Below, piece after piece: positions 1-7,284 of a stretch of 64,000 nt of DNA. Each line of letters starts with the position of its first letter. The stretch's first letter is position 1. The notes beneath the pieces are model-generated. The model did not search any database and had not been told where the DNA came from. It was given only the letters and a program-made list of their open reading frames with translations. Location: NCBI RefSeq assembly GCF_001449115.1, contig NZ_LAIJ01000004.1:26826-90825 (forward strand), in the 5' to 3' direction. A program made the translations under genes and the position numbers. This DNA is from Occallatibacter gabretensis. GTDB taxonomy: Bacteria; Acidobacteriota; Terriglobia; Terriglobales; Acidobacteriaceae.

Positions 1-944
1 ATCGTTTTGTCCAGACGGGAACGGATGGTTCGATTACGTTGACCAGCACGGTGAAAGCAGTGGGGCTGGGCGGCACGCCGTATCGTGACGGCAGCTACGA
101 CTACTATGTGCATGCGCCCGTGGGAGACAACGATCCTAAAGGCATTGGTGCATTTCTGTTGGCTGCTTCTGAAATGGAGAACTCACAGGATGGACCGAAG
201 GCGCAATTCGATGCAAGCGGCCAGACAGTAGTTGTTGACGCGTGGTTCAACAGCCAGAAGAGAAAAAACGCTGCCGGACAGGATGAATTCTTCCATTACA
301 AATGGGACGACATGAGCGACAGCGGCTACTCGTTGTTTGGCCAGATTTTTGCGAACCACGGTGCGACGCTTGGAACGCTTTATAGCGCGCCTACTGCGAA
401 GAATCTTGAACAGGCGCAATACTATGTCATCGCCTCGCCTGACAATCCTTCTAAGAATCCGAATCCACATTATGCGCAGCCTGAGGACGGCGAGCAGGTT
501 GCCTCATGGGTGAAGCGGGGCGGTATACTTGTGCTGCTTGAAAACGATCCCCCCAACGCTGACATTGAGCACTTCAACAATATTGTTGATCGATTCGGCA
601 TCCACTTCAATGCAGTACTGAGTCATCATGTGGTGGGCAATGACTATGCGCCGGGATTGATTGCAGCGCAGCCGGATGGTGCGCTATTTCATGCCGCGCA
701 TACGCTTTATATGAAAGACACCTGCACGATTACGGTCTCCGCAGCGGCTCGGGCTCTGCTTACGGATCGCGGAACCATCGTCATTGCCACAACGAAATAT
801 GGAAAGGGTACCGTGCTTGCCGTTGTCGATCCGTGGATATACAACGAGTACACCGATGGGCGCAAACGTTTGCCGGTGGATGACAACTTTGCTGCAGGCC
901 AGGAAGTGGTGCGCTGGCTGATCGAGCAGAGGAAGCAGCAATAA
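1..944 (+). CDS. GH105-type unsaturated rhamnogalacturonyl hydrolase, 5'-truncated by the window edge
   Basis: The frame is open from base 3 to the stop at 944 with no stop upstream, so the gene starts outside the window; about 313 residues are visible. The first 60 residues (DGSITLTSTVKAVGLGG, then PYRDGSYDYY, then DPKGIGAFLLAASEME) match the end of the alpha/alpha barrel of GH88/GH105 unsaturated uronyl hydrolases. These enzymes remove the unsaturated uronic acid from rhamnogalacturonan or pectin fragments made by lyases. The remaining ~230 residues form a separate alpha/beta domain resembling the DUF4350/GATase1-like tail of some family members (GGILVLLEND, YGKGTVLAVVDPW). The nearby kduD, which acts later in pectin catabolism, supports the call. 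Substrate specificity is inferred, since the catalytic part is not visible. Confidence 0.75.
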   Translation, partial: RFVQTGTDGSITLTSTVKAVGLGGTPYRDGSYDYYVHAPVGDNDPKGIGAFLLAASEMENSQDGPKAQFDASGQTVVVDAWFNSQKRKNAAGQDEFFHYKWDDMSDSGYSLFGQIFANHGATLGTLYSAPTAKNLEQAQYYVIASPDNPSKNPNPHYAQPEDGEQVASWVKRGGILVLLENDPPNADIEHFNNIVDRFGIHFNAVLSHHVVGNDYAPGLIAAQPDGALFHAAHTLYMKDTCTITVSAAARALLTDRGTIVIATTKYGKGTVLAVVDPWIYNEYTDGRKRLPVDDNFAAGQEVVRWLIEQRKQQ

Positions 945-997
945 CGGCCGTTTTGCCCGGTCACTGAAAATTCTTCGCTGAACAGGAAGGTATCTGC

Positions 998-1465
998 ATG
1001 AGGCTCATTCCGGCTTTTATTCTGTCCGTGGCGATCGGTGCTCCGGCATTTGCGCAATCGGCATCTGGTGCGCAGGTCTACGCTGGTAAAGATGTTGTCG
1101 CGCAGCTTGAAGCGCTGATTGCGCCGGCCAAAACCTCCGGTAGCAGCGGAGCAACGCTTGGCGATTTCCAATCACACGCCATCAAGCTTTCCGTCCGCAC
1201 CAGCAGTGGCGGAGCCGAGGTACACGCGCATTTCGATGACATTTTCTTTGTCACGGATGGCAGCGCCACGTTGATTACCGGCGGGCAGGTCCAGCATGCG
1301 CAGACAGCGCCGGATGGAGAAACAAAGGGGAGCGGAATTGAAGGCGGAACGCGCCAGGTGATCCGCAAAGGTGATGTTGTGCACGTTCCCGCAGGCACGC
1401 CGCACCAGTTGATTCTTGCGCCAGGGGAGACATACAGCAGCATTGTGATCAAGGTGAAGGAGTAG
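998..1465 (+). CDS. Secreted single-domain cupin protein
   Basis: 155 residues with a clear signal peptide (MRLIPAFILSVAIGAPAFAQ, cleavage after about residue 20). The rest is a small cupin beta barrel: the first cupin motif is VHAHFDDIFFVTDGSATLITGG and the second includes GDVVHVPAGTPHQL, with the metal-ligand-type histidines in HAH and PHQ. An AGGAAGG ribosome site precedes the ATG. It lies 53 bp after the glycoside hydrolase on the same strand and is convergent with kduD, so it may share the pectin operon. Secreted cupins of this type are common in acidobacteria and their substrate is usually unknown; no specific reaction is claimed. Confidence 0.8.
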   Translation: MRLIPAFILSVAIGAPAFAQSASGAQVYAGKDVVAQLEALIAPAKTSGSSGATLGDFQSHAIKLSVRTSSGGAEVHAHFDDIFFVTDGSATLITGGQVQHAQTAPDGETKGSGIEGGTRQVIRKGDVVHVPAGTPHQLILAPGETYSSIVIKVKE

Positions 1466-1472
1466 CGCGCTC

Positions 1473-2243
1473 TTATCGCGCCATCCATCCGCCGTCAACT
1501 ACCAGGACTTCGCCGGTCACGTAGTTGCTTGCTGCCGAGGCGAGAAAGACAGCTGCACCCGCCAAGTCCCCGGGATCGCCCCATCGTCCTGCCGGAATTC
1601 GCTCTAGAATTTGCCGGTTCCGCGTTTCATCCTGTTGCAGCTGCGCGGTGTTCTCCGTGCGGAAGTAACCGGGTGCGATCGCATTGACCTGCACATTGCG
1701 CGCGGCCCACTCATTCGCAAGAGCTTTGGTCAGTTGCGCAACGCCGCCCTTGGAGGCTGCATACGCCGGCACACGGATGCCTCCCTGAAACGCCAACAAA
1801 GACGCGATGTTGATGATCTTGCCTTGTCCGCGCTCGAGCATTGCTCGCCCTGCAAGCTGGCTCAGCCGGAAGACGCTGTTCAGATTCACCTGGACCACCT
1901 TCATCCACGCCTCAATGTCGAAATTCTCCGCTGAATCGCGGTGAATCATTCCGGCATTGTTGACCAGGACCTCGGGCGCACCCATGCTTGCCGTTACTGC
2001 AGCATAGAGCGTGTCCGCTCCGTCCGTGGCGCTGAGGTCTGCGGCAAAGCTTTCCGCACTACGTCCGAGCGAGCGGACGTACTCTGCCGTATCGTGGGCT
2101 GGGCGCCGATTGCCGTGGCACGCCACATTTGCTCCCGCCTCGGCCAGAGCCACTGCAATCGCCGCACCCAGTCCGCTTGCTGCTCCAGTTACCAGCGCCA
2201 ATCTTCCATCCAGCCGAAACTTGTCCAGAACTCCCACGTTCAC
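1473..2243 (-). CDS. kduD: 2-dehydro-3-deoxy-D-gluconate 5-dehydrogenase (KduD-like SDR)
   Basis: 256-residue short-chain dehydrogenase/reductase. It has the Rossmann TGAASGLGAAIA nucleotide-binding motif near residue 20, NNAG near residue 95, and the catalytic Ser (NIASLLAFQGG) and Tyr-x-x-x-Lys (YAASK). The C-terminus VVDGGWMAR is typical of KduD, which oxidises or reduces the keto-deoxy sugar acids formed in pectin breakdown. Proximity to the GH105-type hydrolase supports this over a generic SDR. The start is a GTG at 2243; a GTG two codons further in is also possible. An 8-bp inverted repeat lies immediately upstream. Confidence 0.75.
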   Translation of the reverse strand: MNVGVLDKFRLDGRLALVTGAASGLGAAIAVALAEAGANVACHGNRRPAHDTAEYVRSLGRSAESFAADLSATDGADTLYAAVTASMGAPEVLVNNAGMIHRDSAENFDIEAWMKVVQVNLNSVFRLSQLAGRAMLERGQGKIINIASLLAFQGGIRVPAYAASKGGVAQLTKALANEWAARNVQVNAIAPGYFRTENTAQLQQDETRNRQILERIPAGRWGDPGDLAGAAVFLASAASNYVTGEVLVVDGGWMAR

Positions 2244-2246
2244 CCC

Positions 2247-2268
2247 CGCAACTTCTTCTCAAGTTGCG
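2247..2268 (-). promoter_or_regulatory. Inverted repeat abutting the kduD start
   Basis: CGCAACTT at 2247-2254 and AAGTTGCG at 2261-2268 form a perfect 8-bp inverted repeat with a 6-base loop. It sits within 25 bases of the kduD GTG, so it could be an operator or a hairpin affecting translation. No regulator is assigned. Confidence 0.35.
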
Positions 2269-2324
2269 CAAATACCAACCAGACCAGTGTATGGGGAGAT
2301 ACAGAGAATCTGACTGCATGAAAT

Positions 2325-2359
2325 AAAAAGGAGCGGCTTAGTTCAGCCGCTCCCTTTTT
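2325..2359. terminator. Bidirectional rho-independent terminator
   Basis: GAGCGGCT (2331-2338) pairs with AGCCGCTC (2345-2352). The hairpin is flanked by an A-run on the left and CTTTTT on the right, so on the minus strand the stem is followed by a T-rich tail. It lies 25 bp after the TonB receptor stop and about 80 bp upstream of kduD, which separates those two transcripts. Confidence 0.85.
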
Positions 2360-2384
2360 ATGAATGACTTATGTCGACCGCACC

Positions 2385-5300
2385 TTAGAACGTAAAGCGC
2401 GAACCGAACTGGAACTGACGTGGCGAGTTGACGGTAGAGGTAATCTGGCCGAAGAGCTGAGCCACGGAAGCCTGTGCGTAGACGTCTGTGATATCGGGAA
2501 CATTTGGCATGCCGAATTGCGCGCGGTTGGCAATGTTATAGGACGATACCTCGATGCGAATCGATCGAGTTTCTCCGAGACTGAACGCTTTGTAAATGGA
2601 GAGGTCAACACTTTTTGCGCCCATGGTGCGCACGCCGTCGAGATAGGCTGGCGCATTGCCGGCTACGTAGAGCGAGGGATTTGTAAAGCAGTTGTAGTTG
2701 AACCAATGGTCGAGGTTATGCGGCGCGCCAGATGCCGGATTACAAGTGAGATTGGGACGCTGGTTGAAGTAGGCATTGGGAGCGCCGGCGACCGGCGAAG
2801 CAATCGGAATGCCCGAGCTCCAGTAGAAGATGCCATTGAAAGTCCAGCCACCGAAGATCGCGTTGCTTACGCCGTTGAGAACAACCAACTGGTCTTTGCC
2901 AAAGGGCAGATCGTAGGAGGCCTCGCCGGTGAACTGATATTTCACGTCCTGCGGGCTAACGGAGTGCTCGAGCGAAAGGTTGCGGGTATCCTGTGCAGCG
3001 CCGAGGTGCGCGCCTACGAAGCCGAGCGGTGGATTGCCATCGTCAGTCATGAGCTTAGACCAGGTAAAGCTGCTGAGCATGGTGAAGTGCTTAGTGAGGC
3101 GCTTTTGCAGCTTGGCCTGGAGCGAACTGTATTCTGAGTCGCCGGCGGGATAGCCGTGGATGTTTATACCGTTGCCCGCGCCGTAGCTGCCATTGCCGAA
3201 CTGCGGGAAGGGCTGCAGGGCAACGAAGAGTGGAACTGTCGCCGAGCCATAGTTAGCGTTTGTTGGGTCTTGAATCGCAGCCCACTGGTTGGGAACGGTG
3301 GTGTTCTGCAATGCGCCCTGGTATTTACCAATAGTGGCAAGGTCTAGCTGGTTGACGTCCACGACGCCAAACGGCAGAAAGAGCCCGCGGCTGCCTACGT
3401 ACGCTGCACTGAGCACGAAGGCGCGCGGAAGTTCCACCTGGTAGCCGAAGTTGAAGTTGTAAGTGGTGGGCGTACGCTGCGAGTGCAGCATGGCGTTGAG
3501 CGTGGTGCCGAGGTTATTGGCATAACCGGTTGGATGAGCGATTGTCTGCACAACTCCATTGGGGAATGGATTATTCAGAGGATTGAGAATGACGGTGTTG
3601 CCTTGGAGACCGCAGAGGTTTGAGTTGGAATTGCAATCGTAGTTGATCGTGTTGGGGTCATTGTTCCACTGGGTCGCATTCCATGTGGTGCTGGTGGAAT
3701 AGCCATCACTGTCGAGGCCGGTATTGCCGACCATTTGCACGCTGGGGCCGTAGTAAATGCCGGCGCCGCCGTGGAAGACAACATGTTTTGTCGGCTGCCA
3801 GGAGAAGCCGAGACGTGGACCGAAATCCTTGAGGTTGGTGGTGAAAGGCGAGCGGCTGCCATTTGATGCATAGACTTCCGCACCGGTGTAATTCACGCCA
3901 CTCGCGGTTGCGCTGATTGCGGAATCAAAGTATTCGAGCCGGTTATGGCGCTCAGTCTTGCCCCCGAAGATATCCCAGCGAAGGCCAGCGGTGATGGTAA
4001 GGGATTGCGTGGGGTGCCAGGTATCCTCTACGAAGGCGGCGTAATAAGGACTGGACTCAGCGGCAAAGAGATCTTTGGTGAAGCTTGGGTAGCCGCCGGA
4101 TTCAGTTCCAGGAGTCGTACCCGCTCCGAAGAGAAACGATGCGAAGTCACTGCCGCCGACGGCGGTGTTGGTGGTCTGGTCAGTGGCCGAGATGTCGAAG
4201 GCGTAAGCGCCTGAGGCAGCTGGTGGTTGACCGACGTTCATGAAGCGCTTCATGTATTCAAAGCCGGCGGAAAGAACATGCTTGCCGAAGGTTTTGGTGA
4301 GCGCCGCGCTAGCATCTGAATTTTCGCTGGCGAACTGGAAGGTATTGTAATCTGCAGTGCCGCCTACGCCGCTGCCGTTGTCGTTGAAGAGAACGAAGGG
4401 CAGGCCCTTGAAGTTCTGCTCCGCGGCCAGTGAGGCAGGGAAACCAAGCGTGGTGATGTCAAAGCCGTCCTGGCGAGGATCGCCGCCCTGATTTTCAAAG
4501 TGACGGGTGAACGAGTAACGCAGGTTGAGCGCCATGGTTGAGCCGAGCGTCAGATCATCGGCGATGAGGATGTTGCGCGCGTTGGTGACGTTCTGCGCGT
4601 AATTCAGATCCCACATGTTGCCAAAGGCGTTAAAGGTGGACTGGGTGTGCCGGTCGAACGAGAAGCGGCCGAAGATGCGTTGATTCTGGCTTTGAGCCCA
4701 GTCAATGCGGACGTCGAACTTTTTGAAGTCGGTGGGGTCGAGACCAGGCAGGAAGAAATTCGGGGTTAGGTCGTCTGATTGCGAATCACAAGCAACACCA
4801 TTGACGTTGCTCATATTGCACTTTGGCATCTCGGCAAGAAACTGTGTGGCGGTCGCGTTCGGAGTGGCGATGACATTGCTTCCATTGCCGACAGGCTGGC
4901 GCGTGCCAGCGAGCGGACCCGTGGCGACGTCCGGCTGCGTAGGGTCGTAAATGGCCACGGGATTGCCATTGGAGTCCGTGAGACCAGAGAAGTCACCGCC
5001 GCGCTCGGCCGTGGTGGGAACGACGAAGCGGTTGGAGGCATCGTATTGCTGTTGCTGGGTGGCTTCAAAGTCCCCAAAGAAGAAGAGGTGCTTGCTGGGC
5101 CATATCGGGCCGCCGAACGAGCCGCCTTCCTGGTAGCGATGAAACTCAGGCGTGATGTTAGGCGTGCCGGCGGCAATCTGACTCTGCTTGTTGAAATACT
5201 CATTCGCGGCGAGAGCGCTGGGACGGAAAACGCCGAAGGCAGACCCGTGGAATTTTTCTGTACCGGATTTACTGGCGACGCTTATAACGCCGGCTGCGCC

Positions 5301-6068
5301 GCTCTGATAGGAGGCTGGCGTGTTCTGCGTTTCTACGCGAACTTCATCGACAGCATCTTCGGGGATATCCGTAGCGGGCAGAATGGTGCCCGCATTGTTT
5401 TCTGACACACCGATAGGGCTGCCATCGATCATGTAATAGACCGAGCCGACGATGGCGCCGTTGACAGTATAGGAAGAGACGTCAATGTTAGGGCGTCCGC
5501 TGGAGATGTTATTGATGGCATAGGAGCTGGAAGAGTTCGGCGTACCGTTGGCGGGAGTTACACCGGAACTGAGCTGAATAAGATCGTAGACGTTGCGAGT
5601 AAGCAGTGGCACGCGGTCGATGGTTTCAGCGTTAATGAGCTGGCCAACGGTGGAGTTACTGGTGTCCATGAGTTCCGGAGCCTCCGTCACCGTGACCACT
5701 TGGGCGACAGATCCGACCTTGAGCGAAAGATTGATCGTGGTTGTCTGGTCGAGAGTCACCACAACATTCTTCTGAACCAGGGTGTCAAAGCCCTGGGCGC
5801 TGACAGAGATTTCATACCGGCCGGGAGAGAGCGAGATAAAGGAATAAAGTCCAGATGCGGTGGACTTGCTGACGAGTTGCGCCCCTGTGGCTGGATTTTT
5901 CGCAGTGACTGAGGCTCCAGGAATGATGGCGCCGGTGGAATCAGTGACAAGACCGCTGATGGCGCCACGGCCAGCCTGAGCCAAAAGGAGATGCGAAGAG
6001 ACGAATAACAGAATCAGACAACATAACTTGCCCAGGAAAAACATCTTTCCAAATTTTCCAATTCTCAT
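2385..6068 (-). CDS. TonB-dependent receptor with carboxypeptidase-regulatory-like domain
   Basis: 1,227 residues. An N-terminal signal peptide ending near LLLAQA is followed by a carboxypeptidase-regulatory-like domain (about 32-115, GAISGLVTDSTGAIIPGASV and later PGRYEISVSAQGF). Next come a plug region and a very long beta barrel ending in a terminal aromatic residue (GSRFTF). This is the usual acidobacterial oligosaccharide or large-substrate outer-membrane receptor, driven by TonB/ExbBD. It is divergent from lacI, with a good promoter and a LacI-type operator between them. The GH2 enzyme beyond lacI suggests, but does not prove, that the substrate is an amino-sugar or beta-linked oligosaccharide. 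The length is normal for the acidobacterial group and much longer than enterobacterial receptors. Confidence 0.9.
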   Translation of the reverse strand: MRIGKFGKMFFLGKLCCLILLFVSSHLLLAQAGRGAISGLVTDSTGAIIPGASVTAKNPATGAQLVSKSTASGLYSFISLSPGRYEISVSAQGFDTLVQKNVVVTLDQTTTINLSLKVGSVAQVVTVTEAPELMDTSNSTVGQLINAETIDRVPLLTRNVYDLIQLSSGVTPANGTPNSSSSYAINNISSGRPNIDVSSYTVNGAIVGSVYYMIDGSPIGVSENNAGTILPATDIPEDAVDEVRVETQNTPASYQSGAAGVISVASKSGTEKFHGSAFGVFRPSALAANEYFNKQSQIAAGTPNITPEFHRYQEGGSFGGPIWPSKHLFFFGDFEATQQQQYDASNRFVVPTTAERGGDFSGLTDSNGNPVAIYDPTQPDVATGPLAGTRQPVGNGSNVIATPNATATQFLAEMPKCNMSNVNGVACDSQSDDLTPNFFLPGLDPTDFKKFDVRIDWAQSQNQRIFGRFSFDRHTQSTFNAFGNMWDLNYAQNVTNARNILIADDLTLGSTMALNLRYSFTRHFENQGGDPRQDGFDITTLGFPASLAAEQNFKGLPFVLFNDNGSGVGGTADYNTFQFASENSDASAALTKTFGKHVLSAGFEYMKRFMNVGQPPAASGAYAFDISATDQTTNTAVGGSDFASFLFGAGTTPGTESGGYPSFTKDLFAAESSPYYAAFVEDTWHPTQSLTITAGLRWDIFGGKTERHNRLEYFDSAISATASGVNYTGAEVYASNGSRSPFTTNLKDFGPRLGFSWQPTKHVVFHGGAGIYYGPSVQMVGNTGLDSDGYSTSTTWNATQWNNDPNTINYDCNSNSNLCGLQGNTVILNPLNNPFPNGVVQTIAHPTGYANNLGTTLNAMLHSQRTPTTYNFNFGYQVELPRAFVLSAAYVGSRGLFLPFGVVDVNQLDLATIGKYQGALQNTTVPNQWAAIQDPTNANYGSATVPLFVALQPFPQFGNGSYGAGNGINIHGYPAGDSEYSSLQAKLQKRLTKHFTMLSSFTWSKLMTDDGNPPLGFVGAHLGAAQDTRNLSLEHSVSPQDVKYQFTGEASYDLPFGKDQLVVLNGVSNAIFGGWTFNGIFYWSSGIPIASPVAGAPNAYFNQRPNLTCNPASGAPHNLDHWFNYNCFTNPSLYVAGNAPAYLDGVRTMGAKSVDLSIYKAFSLGETRSIRIEVSSYNIANRAQFGMPNVPDITDVYAQASVAQLFGQITSTVNSPRQFQFGSRFTF

Positions 6069-6090
6069 CTCGGGCCTCCGGGATTATATT

Positions 6091-6108
6091 GATTGAAACG
6101 TTTGAATC
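6091..6108. promoter_or_regulatory. LacI-family operator
   Basis: GATTGAAACGTTTGAATC is an 18-bp palindrome broken only at one symmetric G/G pair. Its AAACGTTT core with central CpG is typical of LacI/GalR-family sites. It lies between the TonB receptor start (6068) and lacI (6197), a few bases downstream of the expected receptor transcription start, where a bound repressor would block elongation. Confidence 0.75.
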
Positions 6109-6120
6109 AGTGTTTAGCGA

Positions 6121-6149
6121 ACTATATGTCCGATTCGCTAAGGTGTCAA
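6121..6149 (-). promoter_or_regulatory. Sigma-70-type promoter of the TonB receptor
   Basis: On the minus strand, TTGACA (6144-6149) and TATAGT (6121-6126) are separated by exactly 17 bases. Transcription should start near 6114, just before the LacI-type operator. This is an unusually close match to the consensus. Confidence 0.75.
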
Positions 6150-6196
6150 TAAAGAAAATTCCAAGCCGAAGAGATTGCTCAGCAGGAGGTACGCGG

Positions 6197-7270
6197 ATGG
6201 GCCAGCGAAAGTCAGGGCACGTGACGTTGCTCGACATTGCGCACGCCAGCGGCTTCTCCGTATCTACGGTGTCGATTGTGCTGAGTGAAGCACCCCTCTC
6301 GCAGAACGTGGCGGAAAAGACGCGCGGGCATATCCGCACGATCGCGCGGCAGCTTGGGTATCACCCGGATGCGTACGCGCGAAGCCTGCGGAGGCGAAGC
6401 ACCATGACGATCGGCGTCCTGGCGTTCGATCTTTCAGACCCCTTTTGCATACCTCTCATGCGCGGCATTCAGGAAGGCGCTCACAAAGCTGGCTACATGC
6501 CACTGGTCATGGATGCGCAAACGCAGCGCAGACTCTTCGACAACTACCTGCACACGTTGCTGGAACGACGCGCCGAGGGCGTGATTGTGATCGCAAGCTG
6601 GGTATTTGAAGAAACCAATCTGCTGGGAGATATTCGCAAAAACAATGTGCCGATCGCGATTGTAGGCCGTGATCTGACTTCACGCGGGGTCAACTCGATT
6701 CTTGTGGATAATGAGGCTGGCGGCGCGCTGGCGGCACGGCATCTATATGATCTCGGACATCGGCACATCGCGGTGATTCGCGGGCCGGAAGAGATGTGTG
6801 ACAGTGAACCGCGCTGGACAGGCATTCAGCGCGTTGTTGCGGAGACCGGCATGAAGTTGGATGAAAAGCTGGTCTTTCAGCTTCCGGGCGTGGTTGGACC
6901 TGCCTCGGGCTTTGAGGGTGGACAGTGTTTTGCGCGTCAGATGCTTCAGTCACGCAAACTCTTTACTGCGGTGCTCGCGTTTGATGATCTGACGGCGCTG
7001 GGCGTGGTGCGAGGGCTTACCGAAGGGGGAGTGCGAGTACCTCAGGACTGTTCCGTTACAGGATTTGACGATGTGCTGCCGGCGGAAGTGGCAACACCGG
7101 CAATCACGACGATCCGGCAACCTCTACGCGAGATGGGAATAGAAGCGGCTGAACGCGTGCTGCAGGCAATTCAGTCCGGCGTAAACTTGCCGGCCAAAGC
7201 AAAATTGCATAAGACACAACCAGAGCTGATTGTGCGGATGTCGACCGCGCCGCCGGCAAAGCAAAGATAG
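6197..7270 (+). CDS. LacI-family transcriptional regulator
   Basis: 357 residues from the ATG at 6197, chosen because AGGAGG lies 7 bases upstream; an upstream in-frame ATG at 6089 falls inside the operator and adds unrelated residues. The N-terminus is a LacI helix-turn-helix (VTLLDIAHASGFSVSTVSIVLS) with the hinge helix and RSTMTIGVLAF leading into a periplasmic-binding-like sensor domain (HRHIAVIRGP, SVTGFDDVLPAEVATPAITTIRQP). It is the first gene of a lacI-GH2-permease operon and divergent from the TonB receptor, so it most likely represses both arms until a sugar ligand binds. The ligand is unknown. Confidence 0.9.
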   Translation: MGQRKSGHVTLLDIAHASGFSVSTVSIVLSEAPLSQNVAEKTRGHIRTIARQLGYHPDAYARSLRRRSTMTIGVLAFDLSDPFCIPLMRGIQEGAHKAGYMPLVMDAQTQRRLFDNYLHTLLERRAEGVIVIASWVFEETNLLGDIRKNNVPIAIVGRDLTSRGVNSILVDNEAGGALAARHLYDLGHRHIAVIRGPEEMCDSEPRWTGIQRVVAETGMKLDEKLVFQLPGVVGPASGFEGGQCFARQMLQSRKLFTAVLAFDDLTALGVVRGLTEGGVRVPQDCSVTGFDDVLPAEVATPAITTIRQPLREMGIEAAERVLQAIQSGVNLPAKAKLHKTQPELIVRMSTAPPAKQR

Positions 7271-7284
7271 AAGGAGACTTCTCT

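Noticed and set aside
2364..3137. 257-codon plus-strand frame opposite the TonB receptor
   Set aside because: Antisense shadow of the receptor barrel; starts at the terminator.
6089..6196. N-terminal extension of the LacI regulator
   Set aside because: It would begin inside the operator and lacks the AGGAGG that precedes the ATG at 6197.
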